Shown here one piece after another: positions 5,402 through 9,009 of a stretch of DNA of 9,009 nt (positions within the stretch are counted from its first letter, which is position 1; each line of letters opens with the position of its first letter). Made by a program: the position numbers and the translations under genes. Source of the DNA: DATFWK01 sp035259345 (GTDB taxonomy: Bacteria > Actinomycetota > Thermoleophilia > Miltoncostaeales > Miltoncostaeaceae); assembly GCA_035259345.1 (NCBI GenBank), contig DATFWK010000107.1, forward strand, positions 1-9,009, written 5' to 3'. The notes below the pieces were generated by a model. It saw nothing but the letters and a program-made list of their open reading frames with translations. It was not told the origin of the DNA and made no database searches.

Positions 5402-8218
5402 ATGAGCGATCCCTCCGCTCCCGAGCGCCCCGCGGTCACCACGGCGCCCGCGGCGACCGATGGCGCGGGCATCCCCGAGTACGCCCGCGAGGCGGCGGAC
5501 GTCGTCGCGGACCTCGGCTCCGATGCCACGGCGGGCCTGACGCGCGCGGAGGCCGAGGCCCGACTGGCCCGCGACGGGCCCAACGAGATCGCCGGCGAGA
5601 AGCCGCCGTCGGTGCGGGAGATCGTGCTCGCCCAGCTGCGCGAGCCCATGAACATCATGCTGGTGGCCGTCACGGTCGTGAGCTTCGCGATCGGCGAGGT
5701 CTCGACCGGCGTGCTGGTCGCGCTGCTCATCCTGCTCAACCTGGTGCTCGGGACGCGGCAGGAGCTGACGGCGCGCGCGAGCATCGATGCGCTCTCCAAC
5801 CTGCAGGTGCCGCAGGCCAAGGTCGTCCGGGACGGAACGCTGGCGCTCGTGCCGGCGAGCGGTGTCGTCGTGGGCGACATCGTCCAGCTCGAGGCCGGCG
5901 ACATCGTTCCGGCGGACGGGCGCATCGTCCACGCGGCGACCCTGGAGACGCAGGAGGCGGCGCTGACCGGCGAGAGCGCGCCGGTGGCGAAGGGCCCGGC
6001 GGCGCTGGGCGGCACGGAGGTCGCGATCGGGGACCGCTCGAGCATGGTGTTCCAGAACACGGCCGTCACGCGCGGCACGGCCTCCGTCGTCGTGACGGCC
6101 ACCGGGATGGGCACCCAGATGGGCCAGATCGCGACGATGTTGACGACGGTCAAGCGCACGCGGTCGCCGCTCCAGCAGGAGCTCGGCCAGCTGACCAAGG
6201 TGCTCGGGCTCATCGCCTGGGGCGCGGTCGCATTCATCGTCGCCGTCGGGCTGGCGCGCGGCCTGGACGCGACGGACCTGCTGCTGCTCGGCACGGCCAT
6301 GGCGATCTCGGCGATCCCCACCGGCATGCCGGCCTTCGTCTCAGGGCTGCTCTCGCTCGGCGCCAAGCAACTGGCCGAGGCCAAGGCCGTGGTCAAGAAC
6401 CTCACTGACGTGGAGACGCTCGGCGCGACGAGCGCCATCAACACGGACAAGACCGGGACGCTGACGATGAACGAGATGATGGTCTCGCTCATCTACGCGA
6501 ACGGCTCGTGGTTCACGGTCGAGGGCGAGGGCTATCGCAAGACCGGAGCGATCGCAGCCGTCGCCGGCGTGCCCGTGCCGGACTTCACGCGGCTCGGATA
6601 CGGGCTGGTGCTCGACAGCGACGCCACCGTGGCCGACGACGGCACCGTCGTCGGCGACCCGACCGAGGCCGCCCTGGTGGTGCTGGCGGCCAAGCTGGGG
6701 ATCGACGCCGAGGAGACGCGCCGGGCCTATCCGCGCCTCGCCGAGGTGCCGTTCGACTCCGACTACAAGTTCATGGCCACCTTCCACCGGGCGCCGGTGG
6801 ACGGCGTCGAGCGCGTCATCCAGATGGTCAAGGGCGCGCCGGACGTGGTGCTCGCCCGCTGCAGCCAGGCCGGCGGCCCGCTGAGCGGGTCCCAGGTGCC
6901 AATCGAGGAGGCCCGTTCGGGCATCGACGCCGCGAACGAGCGCATGGGGGAGGAGGGCCTCCGGGTGCTGGCCTTCGCCGCCCGCCTCGTCGGCGACGAC
7001 GAGCTCGCCGCGATGGAGGCCGACCCCATGTCGCTGACGAAGGGCCTCTCCTTCGTCGGCATGGCCGGCATCATCGACCCCCTCCGGGTCGAGGCGAAGG
7101 GCGCGGTCCACACGGCGCTCGGCGCCGGCATCGACGTGCGCATGATCACCGGCGACCACGCCGTCACCGCCAAGGCGATCGGCGAGAGCCTCGGCCTCGG
7201 CCCGGGCGCGATCAGCGGCCAGGAGCTCCAGGAGCTGTCCGACGAGGAGCTCGTGCGCCGCCTGCCGCAGCTCCACGTCTTCGGGCGGGTGTCGCCGCAG
7301 GACAAGCTGCGGCTCGCCCAGCTCATGCAGCAGCAGGGGCTGATCGTGGCGATGACCGGCGACGCGGTCAACGACGCGGCTGCCCTCAAGCAGGCGGACA
7401 TCGGCGTCGCGATGGGCAGCGGCAGCGAGGTCACCAAGCAGGCCGCCCGCATGATCCTCACCGACGACAACTTCGGCACCCTCGTGCGGGCTGTCGAGAT
7501 CGGCCGCCGCGTCTACGGCAAGGTCGTCTCCTACGTCCGGTACCAGATGACCCAGCTCCTCGCGCTCGTGCTGCTCTTCATCGCGGCGACGGCGTTCGAC
7601 ATCAACGACGGCGTCGCGCTGACGCCGCTGATGGTGCTCTACCTGCTGTTCTTCGCGACGGCGCCCGGGGTCATCGTGATCGCGATCGATCCGGGCGACC
7701 CGGACGTGATGCACCGGCCGCCCCGCGACCCGAAGCTTCCGATCAGCAACCGGGGCGCGATCCTGCAGTGGCTCCTGTACGCGGTCACGCTGTTCGTGGC
7801 GGCGCTGATCCCGCTCGTGGCCGGGCCGGACGACCCGAGCCCCGACCACCCGAGCGTCTCGCTGACGATGGCGTTCGTGGTGATGGGCCTCGGCACGGTC
7901 TTCAACGCGCTCACCAACCGCCGCGACCCGGCGAGCGGCCTCACGCCCCCCATCCTCAAGGCGCTCGCGATCTCCGCGTTCCCGGTGCTCATGATCGGCC
8001 TGGCGACGGAGCTCCCGGGCCTCCAGCGCGGCCTGCTCACGGCCTCGCTGTCAGGCCGCCAGTGGGCTGCCTGCCTGGGGCTCGCGCTGCTCCTGCCCAT
8101 CGTGATCGAGACCAACAAGTGGCTCCGCCGCCGCCGCTCGCCGCAGGCGACGGTGCTCGACCCGCAGCAGGCCGTCAGCCCGGAGTGGGCCGTCGAGCGG
8201 CCGGCGGCCGAGGCCTGA
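5402..8218 (+). CDS. P-type ATPase, P2-like, atypical transport site
   Basis: The product is 938 residues with ten helices, full length for a P2-type pump. An N-terminal cation-ATPase domain (residues about 25-80, PNEI) precedes M1 (about 83-98) and M2 (100-117). The actuator domain carries TGES at 189-192. M3 starts near 267; M4 has PTGMP at 306-310. The phosphorylated residue is Asp349 in DKTGT; KGAPD at 477-481 is in the nucleotide domain; MITGD is at 581-585 and the hinge TGDAVND at 652-658. M5 begins near 711 (YVRYQMTQ), M6 spans about 742-763, then DPGDP and MHRPPRDP, then M7-M10 and a basic end KWLRRRR. Catalytic residues for phosphoryl transfer are present, but the SERCA-type ion ligands are absent (T307, L719, L722, L749, A752, T753, T832 at the matching places), so the substrate cannot be predicted. 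ATG 5402 follows GGAGAG at about 8 bases; a GTG at 5387 is an alternative start. It is the middle gene of the operon. Confidence 0.95.
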   Translation: MSDPSAPERPAVTTAPAATDGAGIPEYAREAADVVADLGSDATAGLTRAEAEARLARDGPNEIAGEKPPSVREIVLAQLREPMNIMLVAVTVVSFAIGEVSTGVLVALLILLNLVLGTRQELTARASIDALSNLQVPQAKVVRDGTLALVPASGVVVGDIVQLEAGDIVPADGRIVHAATLETQEAALTGESAPVAKGPAALGGTEVAIGDRSSMVFQNTAVTRGTASVVVTATGMGTQMGQIATMLTTVKRTRSPLQQELGQLTKVLGLIAWGAVAFIVAVGLARGLDATDLLLLGTAMAISAIPTGMPAFVSGLLSLGAKQLAEAKAVVKNLTDVETLGATSAINTDKTGTLTMNEMMVSLIYANGSWFTVEGEGYRKTGAIAAVAGVPVPDFTRLGYGLVLDSDATVADDGTVVGDPTEAALVVLAAKLGIDAEETRRAYPRLAEVPFDSDYKFMATFHRAPVDGVERVIQMVKGAPDVVLARCSQAGGPLSGSQVPIEEARSGIDAANERMGEEGLRVLAFAARLVGDDELAAMEADPMSLTKGLSFVGMAGIIDPLRVEAKGAVHTALGAGIDVRMITGDHAVTAKAIGESLGLGPGAISGQELQELSDEELVRRLPQLHVFGRVSPQDKLRLAQLMQQQGLIVAMTGDAVNDAAALKQADIGVAMGSGSEVTKQAARMILTDDNFGTLVRAVEIGRRVYGKVVSYVRYQMTQLLALVLLFIAATAFDINDGVALTPLMVLYLLFFATAPGVIVIAIDPGDPDVMHRPPRDPKLPISNRGAILQWLLYAVTLFVAALIPLVAGPDDPSPDHPSVSLTMAFVVMGLGTVFNALTNRRDPASGLTPPILKALAISAFPVLMIGLATELPGLQRGLLTASLSGRQWAACLGLALLLPIVIETNKWLRRRRSPQATVLDPQQAVSPEWAVERPAAEA

Positions 8219-8219
8219 G

Positions 8220-8225
8220 AGGAGG
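8220..8225 (+). promoter_or_regulatory. Ribosome binding site fixing the GTG start of DUF7144 copy 2
   Basis: AGGAGG begins two bases after the ATPase stop codon and ends four bases before the GTG at 8230. It selects this GTG, which gives a protein aligning end to end with copy 1, and indicates that copy 2 is translated from the ATPase transcript. Confidence 0.7.
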
Positions 8226-8229
8226 ACGG

Positions 8230-8631
8230 GTGCCGTCGGAGAGCTTCTGGGCCGGATGGGTGAGCTTCGCCGGCATCCTCATGCTGGTCATGGGGACCAT
8301 CGAGTTCTGCGAGGGGCTCATCGCGATCCTCCGGGGCGGGTACTACGGGCAGACGCAGCAGCAGATCGTCGTCTTCGACCTTCGGACCTGGGGCTGGATC
8401 ACGCTGATCTGGGGCATCGTGGTCGCCCTGGCCGGGGCGGCGCTCCTCGCGCGCCAGACGTGGGCGCGCTGGGTCACGATCGTCGTGGGCAGCCTCAACT
8501 TCATCGTCCAGCTCGGCTTCGTCGGCTCGCGGGCGTACCCGCTGTGGGCGCTCGTCGCCCTGGCGATCAACGTCCTGGTGCTCTACGCGCTGATGATGCG
8601 GTGGGAGGACGTCAAGGCGACGCCGCTCTGA
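8230..8631 (+). CDS. DUF7144-type four-helix membrane protein, copy 2
   Basis: The product is 133 residues, the same length as the copy upstream of the ATPase, and aligns to it without gaps; by hand count 93 of 133 positions are identical. Conserved blocks are QQIVVFD, TWGWITLIWGIVVALAG (53-69), WARW, SLNFIVQLGFVGSR (88-101) and YPLWALV. Differences cluster in helix 1 (12-27), the loop at 37-43, residues 70-77 and the last eight residues. Four helices are predicted in the same places. It starts with GTG 11 bases after the ATPase stop and is the last gene of the operon. The sequence pattern suggests an older duplication under purifying selection rather than a recent copy. Function is unknown; a partnership with the ATPase is an inference from its position. 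Its last 20 bases overlap the end of the convergent LuxR-type gene. Confidence 0.87.
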   Translation: MPSESFWAGWVSFAGILMLVMGTIEFCEGLIAILRGGYYGQTQQQIVVFDLRTWGWITLIWGIVVALAGAALLARQTWARWVTIVVGSLNFIVQLGFVGSRAYPLWALVALAINVLVLYALMMRWEDVKATPL

Positions 8632-9009
8632 GGGGCGGCGGCGCGGGCTCGCCCGGCTCGTCGGTGAGCCCCAGCCGGTGCGCCGCGGCAGCGGCCTGCG
8701 TCCGCGAGCGCACGTTGAGCTTGGCGAGGATGCGCGAGACGTGGACGCTCGCGGTCTTCTCGGCCATGTAGAGGGTCGTGCCGATCTCGCGGTTGGTCGC
8801 CCCGGTCGCCAGCAGCGCGAGCACCTGCCGCTCCCGCGGCGTGAGGCCGAAGGGGTCGCCGGCCTCGGCGGGGACGGCCACGGCGGCCGGCGCCCGCTCG
8901 CCGTCCAGTGAGAGCCGCGCCCGCGCGGCCAGGCTCTCCACTTCGGCGAGCAGCCTCGCCGCGCCCAGTCGCACGGCCGCCTTGCGGGCCAGCACCGCGG
9001 GCCGCTCGG
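8612..9009 (-). CDS. LuxR-family transcriptional regulator, C-terminal part (N-terminus beyond window)
   Basis: The frame is open from the right edge to a TGA at 8614-8612, so only the last 132 or so codons are visible. The visible N-terminal part is a helical Ala/Arg-rich stretch (VRLGAARLLAEVESLAARAR), typical of the end of a TPR-like region in large LuxR (LAL/MalT-like) regulators. A LuxR HTH follows at about 8845-8666: LTPRERQVLALLATGATN, REIGTTLYMAEKTASVHVSR, and ILAKLNVRSRTQAAAAA. It binds DNA through this domain. A tail of about 20 Pro/Ala/Glu-rich residues ends the protein. The GTG at 8995 could be read as a start, but the similarity continues to the window edge, so it is probably internal. 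It is convergent with and overlaps the ATPase operon by 20 bp; whether it regulates that operon cannot be told. Confidence 0.85.
   Translation of the reverse strand, partial: ERPAVLARKAAVRLGAARLLAEVESLAARARLSLDGERAPAAVAVPAEAGDPFGLTPRERQVLALLATGATNREIGTTLYMAEKTASVHVSRILAKLNVRSRTQAAAAAHRLGLTDEPGEPAPPPLRAASP

Noticed and set aside
6341..7849. A 502-codon minus-strand frame rich in Asp, His and Arg inside the ATPase gene
   Set aside because: It is the antisense shadow of the ATPase, with low-complexity composition and no ribosome binding site or domain.
6508..8631. A 707-codon plus-strand frame joining an ATPase shadow to DUF7144 copy 2
   Set aside because: Only its last 133 codons make sense; they have their own ribosome binding site and GTG at 8230. 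The rest is Arg/Gly-rich noise in another frame of the ATPase.
1..9009. tRNA, rRNA, CRISPR arrays, insertion sequences or attachment sites
   Set aside because: I read for short regular repeats, tRNA-like cloverleaf ends, transposase motifs and flanking inverted repeats, and saw none.

Overview
The window is very GC-rich, with strong third-position GC bias, tightly packed genes and GTG/TTG starts. Together with the protein families seen (DUF7144 membrane proteins, DUF1269, a CelD-type GNAT, a LuxR-type HTH, and a PKD plus glucuronyl-epimerase-like secreted protein), this points to a chromosomal segment of an actinomycete, possibly Thermoleophilia (Solirubrobacterales/Gaiellales-like). The phylum is a reasonable inference; the class is a guess. 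I see no mobile element, RNA gene or CRISPR array. Seven or eight genes account for nearly all of the sequence, and no gap exceeds about 200 bases.

Left part (1-2729). A divergent pair is separated by roughly 100 bp. On the minus strand is a secreted protein cut by the left edge: signal peptide, PKD domain, Ig-like region, then a domain resembling the C-terminal domain of D-glucuronyl C5-epimerases. On the plus strand is a CelD/BcsL-type GNAT acyltransferase. Both families occur in extracellular polysaccharide pathways, so a shared cell-surface role is plausible but unproven.

Middle part (2695-4789, minus strand). A DUF1269 protein lies upstream of a two-domain protein joining an N-terminal CYTH-like domain to a Ppx/GppA phosphatase. 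The phosphatase gene ends tail-to-tail inside the end of the GNAT gene. A strong GC hairpin sits in the 55-bp gap between the two minus-strand genes.

Right part (4983-8631, plus strand). A compact three-gene operon runs divergently from the DUF1269 gene: a 133-residue DUF7144-type membrane protein, a 938-residue P-type ATPase, and a second 133-residue paralogue of the first protein. By manual alignment the paralogues share 93 of 133 positions with no gaps. The ATPase has the phosphorylation machinery (TGES, DKTGT, KGAPD), but every position matching a Ca2+ ligand of SERCA in M4, M5, M6 and M8 is non-acidic, and the hinge reads TGDAVND rather than TGDGVND. This sandwich of an ATPase of unknown substrate between two paralogous four-helix proteins is the best candidate for an undescribed system here.

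Right edge (8612-9009, minus strand). The C-terminus of a LuxR-family regulator with its HTH, cut by the window edge, overlaps the end of the operon tail-to-tail.
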